From: Bradyrhizobium sp. CSS354
GTDB taxonomy: Bacteria; Pseudomonadota; Alphaproteobacteria; Rhizobiales; Xanthobacteraceae
Assembly (NCBI RefSeq): GCF_029051725.1
Contig: NZ_JAACFU010000003.1
Span: 62,001-126,000 of the forward strand
DNA length: 64,000 nucleotides
Reading direction: 5' to 3'
The translations under genes were made by a program, and so were the position numbers. This document shows positions 15,653 through 24,316 of the stretch, piece after piece. Below the pieces are notes generated by a model. It saw only the letters and a program-made list of their open reading frames with translations. It searched no databases and was not told the DNA's origin. The stretch's first letter is position 1. Each line of letters opens with the position of its first letter.

Positions 15653-16647
15653 GCGGCTTCGCCAAACCTCTGAAGATCGCGTTCGGCCTCATCGTGATCG
15701 CTGCGCTGATCGTCGTTCCCATGAATTTCAACCGCTATGGCCTGTTCATCCTGAGCCAGTGGGCGGTGATGGCCATCGCTGCGATGGGCCTCAACCTCAC
15801 GCTTGGCTATGCCGGCCAGGTCTCGCTGGCGCAGGGCGCCTTCGTCGGCATCGGCGCCTACGCCGCGGCGATCATGACCACGCATGGCTGGCCGCTGCCG
15901 GCGGCGATCGTCGTCGCGATCGCCTTGAGCTTCGCGGTCGGCTGGGTGCTCGGCTATCCCGCGCTGCGGGTGCAGCACCACTACCTCGCCTTCGTCACGC
16001 TCGCCTTCTCCACGCTGGCCTTCCTGGTGTTTCGCAACGAGAGCTGGCTCACCGGCGGCATCTACGGCATCTCCAACATTCCGCGTCCGCACATCTTCAG
16101 CATTGCGACCAACAAGCCGCTGCCGTTCTACTATGTCTGTCTCGGCTCGCTCGCGATCGTGTCGCTGGCAGTGTGGTGGCTGATCCGCTCGCCCTGGGGC
16201 CGCGCCTTCATGGCGCTGCGCGAAAACCCGCTGCGGGCGCAGTCGCTGGGCGTCGACACGCGACGCTATACGCTGATGGCGTTCGCGATCGGCTCGGCGC
16301 TCGGTGGCGTCGCCGGCGCGCTCTATGCGCCGCTGACGCAATATATCGATCCCGTGCCGTTCAACCTGTCGCTCTCGCTCGACCTCCTGATGATGGTGAT
16401 CGTCGGCGGCGCCGGATTCTTCCTGGGTCCGTTCCTCGGCGCGATGATCGCCGTGCTGCTGCCGGAATGGCTGCGCTTCACCGAGGGCTATTATCTGATG
16501 CTCTACGCGATCGCGGTGATGGGGCTGCTGATCTGGTCGCCGACCGGCATTTTGGGAATCCTCGACCGCTATCTCGCCGAGCGGCGAACCAAGGCGGCCT
16601 CGGCCCAGCGCGCCGTCGCAAAGTCCCGGCTGGAGACGGTGCAATGA
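15649..16647 (+). CDS. livM: HAAT ABC transporter permease, LivM-like
   Basis: The start at ATG 15649 is fixed by the 4-bp overlap with livH. The 332-aa product carries 'LNLTLGYAGQVSLAQGAFVG' and 'GGAGFFLGPFLGAMI' LivM motifs and a basic cytoplasmic C-terminal tail. It overlaps the following ATPase gene by 4 bp. Confidence 0.92.
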   Translation: MSGFAKPLKIAFGLIVIAALIVVPMNFNRYGLFILSQWAVMAIAAMGLNLTLGYAGQVSLAQGAFVGIGAYAAAIMTTHGWPLPAAIVVAIALSFAVGWVLGYPALRVQHHYLAFVTLAFSTLAFLVFRNESWLTGGIYGISNIPRPHIFSIATNKPLPFYYVCLGSLAIVSLAVWWLIRSPWGRAFMALRENPLRAQSLGVDTRRYTLMAFAIGSALGGVAGALYAPLTQYIDPVPFNLSLSLDLLMMVIVGGAGFFLGPFLGAMIAVLLPEWLRFTEGYYLMLYAIAVMGLLIWSPTGILGILDRYLAERRTKAASAQRAVAKSRLETVQ

Positions 16648-17387
16648 GCGCGGTCCTCGAGGTCACCGACATCAAGAAGAATTTTGGCGGGATCAGCGCC
16701 GTCGGCGGCGTCTCTTTCGACGTCCGCGAGGGCGAGATCCTCGGCCTGATCGGCCCGAACGGCTGCGGCAAGTCGACCCTGTTCAACTGCATCCTCGGCC
16801 AGCTCACGCCGAGCGGGGGCGAGGTCAAGCTCGACGGCAAGGTCGTCACGGGGTTGCGACCCGCCGAGCTCAACAAGCTCGGGGTCAGCCGCACCTTCCA
16901 GCTCCTGCAGGTGTTTCCAAAACTCTCGGTGCGCGAGAACCTGATCCTCGCGGGACAGGAGCACCAGGGCAGCATGGCCTCGCGGCTGGTCGGCCGCTCC
17001 GACGCCGGACTGACGGAGGCCGCCAACCAGATGATCGGCTTTTTCAAGCTAGATCATCTCGCCGAAGAGCCCGCCGGCGGGCTCTCCTATGGCCAGCAAA
17101 AACTGCTCGACGCCGCCATGGCGTTCATGGGCGGACCACGGCTGGTGCTGCTCGACGAGCCCGCCGGCGGCGTCAACCCGTCGATGCTGACGGACCTGAA
17201 GGAGCGGCTGGTCGCGATCAACCGCGAAAAGAATGCCACCTTCGTCGTGATCGAGCACAACATGGAATTCGTGATGTCGCTGTGCTCGCGCGTGATGGTG
17301 ATGGCGGAAGGCACGGTGCTGGCGATGGGACGGCCGGACGAGGTCCGCAAGGACCCCGCCGTGATCGAAGCCTATCTCGGACACTAG
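16644..17387 (+). CDS. livG: HAAT ABC transporter ATPase, LivG-like
   Basis: A 247-aa ATPase: Walker A 'GPNGCGKSTLFN', signature 'LSYGQQKLLDAAMAF' (the usual SGG is SYG here, as in other LivG relatives), Walker B 'VLLDEPAGGVNP', and the C-terminal 'VIEAYLG' end of LivG. It is coupled to livM by an ATGA overlap. Confidence 0.92.
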   Translation: MSAVLEVTDIKKNFGGISAVGGVSFDVREGEILGLIGPNGCGKSTLFNCILGQLTPSGGEVKLDGKVVTGLRPAELNKLGVSRTFQLLQVFPKLSVRENLILAGQEHQGSMASRLVGRSDAGLTEAANQMIGFFKLDHLAEEPAGGLSYGQQKLLDAAMAFMGGPRLVLLDEPAGGVNPSMLTDLKERLVAINREKNATFVVIEHNMEFVMSLCSRVMVMAEGTVLAMGRPDEVRKDPAVIEAYLGH

Positions 17388-17398
17388 GGAGAGACATC

Positions 17399-18136
17399 AT
17401 GAGCGATCCGATCCTCTCGGTTCACAATCTCGTCGGCGGTTACGGCAAAATGACCATCCTGAACGGCACCACCTTCGCCGTGCCGCAGGCCACCATCACC
17501 ACCATCATCGGCCCGAACGGCGCCGGCAAGTCCACCGTGTTCAAGGCGATCTTCGGCCTGCTCAAGCTGCGTGAGGGCAAGATCAATTTCGCCGGCCGCG
17601 ACGTCACCAATCTGAGCCAGCGCGCGCTGCTCAATGCCGGCATCTGCTACGTGCCGCAGGGCCGCAACATCTTTCCCGAGCTGTCGGTGCGCCACAATAT
17701 CGAGCTCGGCGGCGTTTCCGCGGGCAAGGGCATCGACCTGCAGAGCCGGATTGAGGCCGCGCTCGACCTGTTCCCGGCGCTGCGCCGGAAATCGACGCAG
17801 CAGGCCTCCACGCTGTCCGGCGGCGAGCAGAAGCAGCTGGAAATCGCCCGCTCGCTGCTACTCGAGCCGAAGCTCGTGCTGATCGACGAGCCCTCGATCG
17901 GCCTGTCGCCGCTGATGGTACAGCAGACTTTCGACATCCTGAAATCCCTGCGCGACCGCGGCGTCACCATCCTGATGATCGAGCAGAACGCACGCTCGGC
18001 GCTGGAGATTTCCGACATCGGCATCGTGCTCGAGCTCGGCCGGACCCGCATGGTCGACGGTGCGAAGCGCATTTTGAATGATCCCCGCATCGGACAATTG
18101 TTCCTCGGCGGCGCGATGGAGGACAACGCAGCATGA
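17399..18136 (+). CDS. livF: HAAT ABC transporter ATPase, LivF-like
   Basis: A 245-aa ATPase: Walker A 'GPNGAGKSTVFKA', signature 'LSGGEQKQLEIARSL', Walker B 'LVLIDEPSIGLSP'. The start at ATG 17399 is preceded by GGGAGAG. It overlaps the following dehydratase gene by 4 bp, which ties the importer and the catabolic enzyme into one translational unit. Confidence 0.92.
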   Translation: MSDPILSVHNLVGGYGKMTILNGTTFAVPQATITTIIGPNGAGKSTVFKAIFGLLKLREGKINFAGRDVTNLSQRALLNAGICYVPQGRNIFPELSVRHNIELGGVSAGKGIDLQSRIEAALDLFPALRRKSTQQASTLSGGEQKQLEIARSLLLEPKLVLIDEPSIGLSPLMVQQTFDILKSLRDRGVTILMIEQNARSALEISDIGIVLELGRTRMVDGAKRILNDPRIGQLFLGGAMEDNAA

Positions 18137-20004
18137 CCAAACGCTCGATCGCAACCGTCTCTCTCTCCGGCGCTCTCGACGAAAAGCTCCGCGCCATCGC
18201 ATCCGCCGGGTTCGACGCGGTCGAGATTTTCGAGAACGATCTGCTGTCGTTCGGGGCAAGCCCGCGCGACATCGCAAAGCTCTGCGGGGACCTCAATCTC
18301 GAGATTTGCGCGTTTCAGCCGTTCCGCGATTTCGAGGGCATGCCGGAGCCGCAGCGTTCGCGCAACTTTGCCCGCGCCGAACGCAAGTTCGATCTGATGC
18401 AGGAGCTCGGCACCGATCTGCTGCTGATCTGCTCCAACGTGTCGCCGGCCGCGCTTGGCGGCATCGACCGTGCTGCGGATGATTTTCGCGAGCTTGGCGA
18501 GCGCGCGGCCAAACGGTCCTTGCGCGTCGGCTACGAGGCATTGGCCTGGGGACGTCACGTCAACGATTACCGCGATGCCTGGGAAATCGTGCGGCGCGCC
18601 GATCACCCCGCGATTGGCATCATCCTCGACAGCTTTCATGCGCTGGCCCCCGGCTTTCCGGTCCGCGCGATGGCCTCGATCCCCGGCGACAAGATCTTCC
18701 TGGTCCAGCTTGCGGACGCGCCGAAGCTCGAGCTCGACATCTTGTCCTGGAGCCGCCACTTCCGCTCCTTCCCCGGCCAGGGCGACCTGCCGGTCGGCGA
18801 GTTCATGGCGGCGATCGCGGCGACCGGCTATGCCGGGCCGCTGTCGCTGGAGATCTTCAACGACCAATTCCGCGCCGGTTCGGCCGTACAGACCGCGGTC
18901 GACGGCCTGCGTTCGCTGATCCTGCTGGAGGACCAGCTTGCACCGGATTGGCCAAAGCTCATCAGCGAGCCCTTGGCACCGAAGCCCAAAAGTCGCGGCA
19001 CGGGCTTCATCGAGTTTGCCGTCAACGAGACCAAGGCCGGCGAACTCGCCCACCTACTTTCGCAGCTCGGTTTCCGAAAGACCGGCAAGCATCGCAGCAA
19101 GGCGGTGGAGCGCTGGTCGCAGGGCAAGGTCGAGCTCGTCGTCAACTCCGAGACCGATGGCTTTGCGCATTCGCACTACGTGACGCATGGCCCCGGCGTC
19201 TGCGCCATCGCGCTCGACGTCGACAATGCCGGCCTCGTCATGCAGCGCGCCGAGACACTGAAAGCGCGCACCTTCTACCAGCCGGTCGGGCCGGGCGAGC
19301 TCGAGATCCCCGCAATCCACGGCGTCGGCGGCAGCCTGCTGTATTTTCTAGACCAAGCCGGCAAGAACTGGGACACGGATTTCGAACAGGTCCCGAGCGA
19401 CGCTCGCGCGGACGCCCTGCTGGCCGTCGATCACATCGCGCAGTCGATGCCCTATGACGAGATGCTGTCGTGGCTGCTGTTCTACACCGGCATCCTCGAC
19501 CTCAAGCGGCTGCCGCAGATGGAGATCGCCGATCCCAGAGGACTCGTGCAGAGCCAGGCCGTCGTCAACGGCGACCAGAGCCTGCGCTTCGTGCTCAACG
19601 GCTCATCCGCCAACCGCACGCTGCCGGCCCGCTTCATCTCGGAGTTCTTCGGCTCGGGCGTGCAGCACGTCGCGTTCACGTGCCCGGACATTTTCGCGGC
19701 GGTCGCGGAGATGCGCAAGCGCGGCGCGGATTTCCTCGATATTCCGGACAATTACTACGACGACATCGAAGCCAAATACGACCTCGCGCCCGACCTGATG
19801 GCGCAGCTGCGCGCCAACCACATTCTTTACGACCGCGAAGGCGACGGGGAGTTCTTCCAGGTCTACACCCACATCTTCGACGAGCGCTTCTTCTTCGAAA
19901 TCGTGGAGCGAAGGGATTATCAGGGATTTGGTGCGGCCAATGCCGGCATCAGGCTCGCGGCGCAAGCCCGAGAGGTGCGGCCTGTGAGCATGCCGCGGGT
20001 GTAG
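18133..20004 (+). CDS. quiC: 3-Dehydroshikimate dehydratase, QuiC1-type two-domain enzyme
   Basis: A 623-aa fusion. Residues about 1-270 form a sugar-phosphate isomerase/AP-endonuclease-2-like TIM barrel ('GFDAVEIFENDLLS', 'HPAIGIILDSFHAL'), the dehydroshikimate dehydratase domain that yields protocatechuate. Residues about 290-620 form a 4-hydroxyphenylpyruvate dioxygenase-like VOC domain with conserved metal-site stretches 'VQHVAFTCPD', 'FFQVYTHIF' and 'FFFEIVERR'. This architecture is that of QuiC1 enzymes of Pseudomonas and relatives; the role of the C-terminal half is less certain. It is the last gene of the aroE-liv operon. Confidence 0.88.
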   Translation: MTKRSIATVSLSGALDEKLRAIASAGFDAVEIFENDLLSFGASPRDIAKLCGDLNLEICAFQPFRDFEGMPEPQRSRNFARAERKFDLMQELGTDLLLICSNVSPAALGGIDRAADDFRELGERAAKRSLRVGYEALAWGRHVNDYRDAWEIVRRADHPAIGIILDSFHALAPGFPVRAMASIPGDKIFLVQLADAPKLELDILSWSRHFRSFPGQGDLPVGEFMAAIAATGYAGPLSLEIFNDQFRAGSAVQTAVDGLRSLILLEDQLAPDWPKLISEPLAPKPKSRGTGFIEFAVNETKAGELAHLLSQLGFRKTGKHRSKAVERWSQGKVELVVNSETDGFAHSHYVTHGPGVCAIALDVDNAGLVMQRAETLKARTFYQPVGPGELEIPAIHGVGGSLLYFLDQAGKNWDTDFEQVPSDARADALLAVDHIAQSMPYDEMLSWLLFYTGILDLKRLPQMEIADPRGLVQSQAVVNGDQSLRFVLNGSSANRTLPARFISEFFGSGVQHVAFTCPDIFAAVAEMRKRGADFLDIPDNYYDDIEAKYDLAPDLMAQLRANHILYDREGDGEFFQVYTHIFDERFFFEIVERRDYQGFGAANAGIRLAAQAREVRPVSMPRV

Positions 20005-20016
20005 CTGCCTCCACGC

Positions 20017-20103
20017 CGTCATTGCGAGGAGCCTTTGCGACGAAGCAATCCAGAATCCCTCTGCGGAAAGATTCTGGATTGCTTCGCTACGCTCGCAATG
20101 ACG
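20017..20103. repeat. Palindromic intergenic repeat, family A
   Basis: A copy of the TTGCGAGSA...CGAAGCAATCCAGA palindrome at the 3' end of the quiC transcript. The left arm carries the 'AGGAGCCTTTGCGACG' variant. Confidence 0.85.
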
Positions 20104-20121
20104 AAAGCGAGAGCTGAGAAC

Positions 20122-20148
20122 CCCTCTCCCCGTAAGAACGGGGAGAGG
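20122..20148. repeat. CTCTCCCC-type hairpin between convergent genes
   Basis: Arms CCTCTCCCCGT / ACGGGGAGAGG around an AAGA loop, in the gap between two convergent genes. It probably contributes to termination, although no T-run follows. Confidence 0.65.
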
Positions 20149-20162
20149 AAGAAGCAATCAGC

Positions 20163-21335
20163 TCACTTCATCGCGCATTTGTCGTGAAAGCGATCCTGGT
20201 CGTTCTCGACGATGGTCGCGACCGTCTTCAGGGAGAGTTGGCCTTCGCCATCCTTGACCACGTCCTGCAGGTAGAAGTTCTGCACCGGGATGTGGTTCTT
20301 GCCGTACTTGAACGGGCCGCGCAGCGACTTGAAGTTGGCCTTCTCCATCTCGGCCTTCATCGCGTCCTTCTTGCTAGTGTCGCCCTTCACCGCGACCACC
20401 GCGCTGTTGATGAGCTGGGCCGCGTCGTAGGCTTGCGCGCCGTAATAGGTCGGGCGCAGGCCGGGATACTTCTTGCGGTAGTCGGCGACGAAGCGCTTGT
20501 TCTGCTCGTTGGGCAGATCATTCACCCATTCCTGCGCGCCGGGAACGCCGAGCGCGTTCTCCTTTTGCAGCGGCAGCGACAGCTCGTCGACGGTGAAAGC
20601 CGTGTAGAGCGGCATCGTGCTCTTCAGCCCGGCTTGCGCATATTGGTTGAGGAACTGCACGCCGGCTGCACCCGGATAGAACACGAAGATCGACTCGGCA
20701 CCCGAGGCGCGCGCCTTGGACAGCTCGGCGGAGAAGTCGAGCTGGCTCGGCCAGACCGTGTATTCCTCGCCCTTGACCTCGCCCTTGAACGTGCTCTTCA
20801 CGCCTGCGAGCATGTCCTTGCCGGCGGCGTAGTTCGGGCCGATCAGGAACACGCTCTTGACGCCCTTCTGGTTCATGTAGAGACCCATGGCGGCCGGGGT
20901 CTGGTCGTTCTGCCAGGAGGTCGAGAACACGTAGGGCGAGCAGAGCTCGCCCGCGAGCTGCGACGGACCGGCATTGGCCGAGATCAGGATGGTCTGCGAA
21001 TCCACGGCGGTCTTGAGCGAGGCCAGCAGCACGTTCGACCAGATGTAGCCGACGATGAAATCGACCTTGTCGGACTGGACCAGCTTCTCGGTCTTCTGCT
21101 TGCCGACGTCGGGCTTCTGCCCGTCGTCCTCGTAAATCACCTCGACCGGCTTGCCGTCCATCTTGCGGCCGATGTGATCCAGCGCGAGCTCGAACGAGTT
21201 GCGCATGTCGTTGCCGATCACGGCGGTCGGGCCGCTGAAGGTCGAAACGAAGCCGATCTTGATGGTGTCGCCGGCGGATGCCGGACTTGCCAGCACCAGC
21301 GCCGCTGCGCCTGCCAGCCAGAATGCCGTCCTCAT
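20163..21335 (-). CDS. Orphan HAAT ABC substrate-binding protein
   Basis: A 390-aa precursor with a signal peptide ending 'ASPASAGD' and a type I binding-protein fold ('IKIGFVSTFSGPTAVIGND', 'ANAGPSQLAG', 'TYYGAQAYDAAQLI'). A GGAGGGGAG ribosome site lies before ATG 21335. No permease or ATPase genes adjoin it on this strand, so it probably delivers to one of the two LivHMGF systems in the window or to one elsewhere. The sequence style resembles binding proteins for aromatic acids, but the ligand is not provable. Confidence 0.88.
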   Translation of the reverse strand: MRTAFWLAGAAALVLASPASAGDTIKIGFVSTFSGPTAVIGNDMRNSFELALDHIGRKMDGKPVEVIYEDDGQKPDVGKQKTEKLVQSDKVDFIVGYIWSNVLLASLKTAVDSQTILISANAGPSQLAGELCSPYVFSTSWQNDQTPAAMGLYMNQKGVKSVFLIGPNYAAGKDMLAGVKSTFKGEVKGEEYTVWPSQLDFSAELSKARASGAESIFVFYPGAAGVQFLNQYAQAGLKSTMPLYTAFTVDELSLPLQKENALGVPGAQEWVNDLPNEQNKRFVADYRKKYPGLRPTYYGAQAYDAAQLINSAVVAVKGDTSKKDAMKAEMEKANFKSLRGPFKYGKNHIPVQNFYLQDVVKDGEGQLSLKTVATIVENDQDRFHDKCAMK

Positions 21336-21643
21336 AACAACTCCCCTCCATATTATTACGCCCGGAAGCGGGGTGATTGCCGCCCCGGGTCATCTCTATT
21401 GAACGCAAAATCCGTCGCGCCGCCAATGGCTCAGCGCCCGCCCCTGCACCATATTTCGCCCCGATCGGCGATAGCAAGAAATATAATTCTACTTACTTAG
21501 ACGGAGGCTGCGGCGCTTTTTCGCGGGACGGCGATACACTCGATGCCCTTGGCCTATCCGTCCATTGATGATGGCTATTGGACCGCCACGCCCAATCCGC
21601 ACTTAAATGAGAGAATAGAGCAGCGAGATTCGAGGGGCGCATC
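21336..21643. other. 308-bp divergent intergenic region
   Basis: This gap separates the divergent binding-protein (minus) and ndh (plus) genes and must hold both promoters. A TATAAT hexamer occurs at 21482-21487 inside an AT-rich stretch, without a convincing -35. No small gene could be supported. Confidence 0.4.
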
Positions 21644-22906
21644 ATGACCACGACACCGCATCGCGTCGTCATCGTCGGAGCCGGCTTCGGCGGGCTGGAG
21701 ACGACCCACCGGCTCGCCGGCAGCCCGGTCGAGATCACGCTGATCGACCGCCGCAACCATCATTTGTTCCAGCCGCTGCTCTACCAGGTCGCGACCGCCT
21801 CGCTCGCCACCAGCGAGATCGCATGGCCGGTTCGGCACCTGATGCGCGACCGGCGCGATGTGACGACGCTGTTTGCGACCGTGAGCGGCGTCGATGCCGA
21901 CAGGCGTTGCGTGCTGATCGACGACGGCAGCGAGGTTCCTTACGATACGCTGGTGCTCGCCACCGGCGCGCGGCATGCCTATTTCGGCCACGACGAATGG
22001 GAGCAGTTCGCGCCCGGCCTGAAGACGCTGGAGGACGCGACCACCTTGCGCCGTCATATCCTGGTGGCGTTCGAGCGTGCCGAGCGCGAGACCGATCCGG
22101 CCAAGCGCGCGGCGCGGCTGACCTTCGTCATCGTCGGCGCCGGTCCCACCGGCGTGGAGCTCGCGGGCACCATCGCCGAGATGGCGCACCACACCTTGCC
22201 AGCCGACTTCCGCAACATCGACACCAACAAGGCGCGCGTCGTGCTGATCGAGGCCGGTCCGCGCGTGCTCGCAGGCTTTCCAGATGATCTCTCGGCCTAT
22301 GCCCAGGCCTCGCTGGAAAAGATCGGCGTCGAGGTCGTGCTCGGACAGGCCGTCACCGAGATCAATCGCGAGGGCGTGGTGTTCGGCGGCAAGCTGCTCG
22401 AAGCCAAGACGAGAATCTGGGCCGCCGGCGTGCGCGCCTCGCCCGCGGCCGAGTGGCTGGGTGCGCCGGCCGATCGTGCCGGACGCGTGCAGGTCGAGGC
22501 GGACCTGACGATACCGGGGCATCCGGAAATCTTTGCAATCGGCGACACCGTCTTGATCAACGCCTGGGACGGCAAGCCCGTGCCCGGCATCGCGCCGGCC
22601 GCCAAGCAGCAGGGCCGTCACGTGGCCGAGACCATCAAGGCCCGGCTGCGCCAAGAGCCGACAGGCCCGTTCCGCTACAAGCACTCCGGCAGCCTCGCGC
22701 AGATCGGCAAGCGGCTCGCGGTAATCGACTTCGGTCGCATCAAATTGCGCGGCACCATCGCGTGGTGGATCTGGGGCATCGCCCACATCTACTTCCTGAT
22801 CGGCCTGCGCCACCGCCTCAGCGTCGCGCTGAGCTGGCTCTGGATCTACGCCCGCGACCAGCGCGCCGCGCGGCTGATCACGCAGGGATCGAGCAAGGTG
22901 GTGTAG
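21644..22906 (+). CDS. ndh: Type II NADH:quinone oxidoreductase (NDH-2)
   Basis: A 420-aa flavoprotein. The FAD-binding motif 'VIVGAGFGGLETTHRL' is at the N-terminus, and a second Rossmann motif 'FVIVGAGPTGVELAG' near residue 165 binds NADH. 'FAIGDTVLI' and 'PAAKQQGRHVAETI' are typical NDH-2 stretches. The C-terminal hydrophobic or amphipathic end ('IAWWIWGIAHIYFLIGLRHR') anchors it to the membrane. It oxidises NADH without proton pumping. The gene stands alone, divergent from a binding protein. Confidence 0.9.
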   Translation: MTTTPHRVVIVGAGFGGLETTHRLAGSPVEITLIDRRNHHLFQPLLYQVATASLATSEIAWPVRHLMRDRRDVTTLFATVSGVDADRRCVLIDDGSEVPYDTLVLATGARHAYFGHDEWEQFAPGLKTLEDATTLRRHILVAFERAERETDPAKRAARLTFVIVGAGPTGVELAGTIAEMAHHTLPADFRNIDTNKARVVLIEAGPRVLAGFPDDLSAYAQASLEKIGVEVVLGQAVTEINREGVVFGGKLLEAKTRIWAAGVRASPAAEWLGAPADRAGRVQVEADLTIPGHPEIFAIGDTVLINAWDGKPVPGIAPAAKQQGRHVAETIKARLRQEPTGPFRYKHSGSLAQIGKRLAVIDFGRIKLRGTIAWWIWGIAHIYFLIGLRHRLSVALSWLWIYARDQRAARLITQGSSKVV

Positions 22907-22916
22907 GGTTTCTTTT

Positions 22917-23047
22917 CCCTCTCCCCGTTCTTACGGGGAGAGGGTTGGGGTGAGGGGCCTCTCCGCGAACGAGATATTGGTGAGACCTGTACCCCTCACC
23001 CGGATCGCAAGAGCGATCCGACCTCTCCCCGCGGGCGGGGAGAGGTT
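22917..23047. repeat. Composite CTCTCCCC-type hairpin repeat
   Basis: A first hairpin (about 22917-22943, CCCTCTCCCCGTTC...) is followed by a second inverted unit ending CCTCTCCCCGC...GCGGGGAGAGG at about 23047. It lies between the convergent ndh and binding-protein genes. Confidence 0.7.
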
Positions 23048-23069
23048 AAGTGAGGCGCGTTCGCCGCCC

Positions 23070-24281
23070 CTACTTCACCAGCTCGCAGCCGCCCTCCGTC
23101 AGCGGGCGGAACGCCTGCTCCGCCGAGATGGTCGAGACCAGCTTGTAATAGTCGTACGGATATTTCGACTCCTCCGGCTTCTTCACCTCGAACAGATACA
23201 TCGGATGCACGACGCGGCCGTCCTGGCGGATCGTGGTGTCGCCGAACAGCTTGTCCTTGCCCTTGAACTTCTTCATCTCGGGCAGGGCGTCCTTGGCATT
23301 GTCGCTGCCGGTCGCGGCGACCGCGTTGAGATAAGCGAGCGTGGAGGCATAAACTCCGGCCTGGTTGCCGCTCGGCATCTTGCCGTTCATGCCCGGCCGC
23401 GCCGCGAAGCGCTTGGCGAAGGCGCGGGTGTCGTCGTTCATGTCCCAGTAGAAGGCTTCCATGAGCTGGAGCCCTTGGGCCACCTTGATGCCCATGCCGT
23501 GGACGTCGTTGATGAAGAGCAGGAAAGCGACGAGCTTTTGTCCGCCCTGCTGGATCCCGAACTCTGCCGCCTGCTTCACCGCGTTGATGGTGTCGCCGCC
23601 GGCATTGGCGAGCCCGATCACCTGCGCCTTCGAGCCCTGCGCCTGCAACAGGAAGGAGGCGAAGTCGGATGTGCCAAGCGGATGTTTCGAGGACCCGATC
23701 ACCTTGCCGCCATGCGCCTCGATGTATTTCTGGGCTTCCGCCTCGATGCCCTTGCCGAGCGCGTAATCGACCGTGAGGAAATACCAGTCCTTGCCGCCGC
23801 GCGACATCATCGCGGCTGCCGTGGTGTTGCCGGTCGCCCAGGCGTCGTTGACCCATTGGATCGTGTTGGGCGAGCAGGCCTTGCCGGTGAGATCCGAGCT
23901 CGCGGTGGACGACGCCAGGAACGTCATGCGGCTGTCGCGCAGCAGCGTGTTGATGGAGAGACCGACGGCCGAGTTCGGCACGTCGACGATGGCGTCGACG
24001 CCCTCGACATCGAGCCATTTGCGCGCGATGGCGTTGCCGACGTCGGCCTTGTTCTGGTGATCGGCATAGACGATCTCGACCTTGATGCCCTTGCCGCCGC
24101 CGTTGAAATCCTCGGCGGCCATGCGCGCGGCCTCGACCGAGCCCATGCCGTTGGTATCCTGGAAGATGCCGGAGATGTCGTTGAGAACGCCGACACGCAC
24201 GACATTGTCCGAGATCTCGGCATTTGCCACGCCGCCAATCAAGCTCGCGGCCAGCGCAAGCGTCCACTTCAAGTTCTTCAT
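23070..24281 (-). CDS. HAAT ABC substrate-binding protein
   Basis: A 403-aa precursor with a signal peptide (cleavage near 'GVANAEI') and a type I fold ('VVRVGVLNDISGIFQDTNG', 'NAGGDTINAVKQAAEFGI'). A strong GGGAGGGAACA ribosome site is present. It lies 35 nt downstream of, and co-oriented with, the P450 gene, so the two are probably one transcript. An aromatic acid such as 4-methoxybenzoate or a phenylpropanoid is a plausible ligand (inference). Confidence 0.88.
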   Translation of the reverse strand: MKNLKWTLALAASLIGGVANAEISDNVVRVGVLNDISGIFQDTNGMGSVEAARMAAEDFNGGGKGIKVEIVYADHQNKADVGNAIARKWLDVEGVDAIVDVPNSAVGLSINTLLRDSRMTFLASSTASSDLTGKACSPNTIQWVNDAWATGNTTAAAMMSRGGKDWYFLTVDYALGKGIEAEAQKYIEAHGGKVIGSSKHPLGTSDFASFLLQAQGSKAQVIGLANAGGDTINAVKQAAEFGIQQGGQKLVAFLLFINDVHGMGIKVAQGLQLMEAFYWDMNDDTRAFAKRFAARPGMNGKMPSGNQAGVYASTLAYLNAVAATGSDNAKDALPEMKKFKGKDKLFGDTTIRQDGRVVHPMYLFEVKKPEESKYPYDYYKLVSTISAEQAFRPLTEGGCELVK

Positions 24282-24316
24282 TGTTCCCTCCCCTGTTGTT
24301 TTCGATGCCGCCAGCG

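Noticed and set aside
21482..21487. TATAAT as a sigma-70 promoter for ndh
   Set aside because: No acceptable -35 hexamer at 16-18 bp; AT-rich context alone is not enough.
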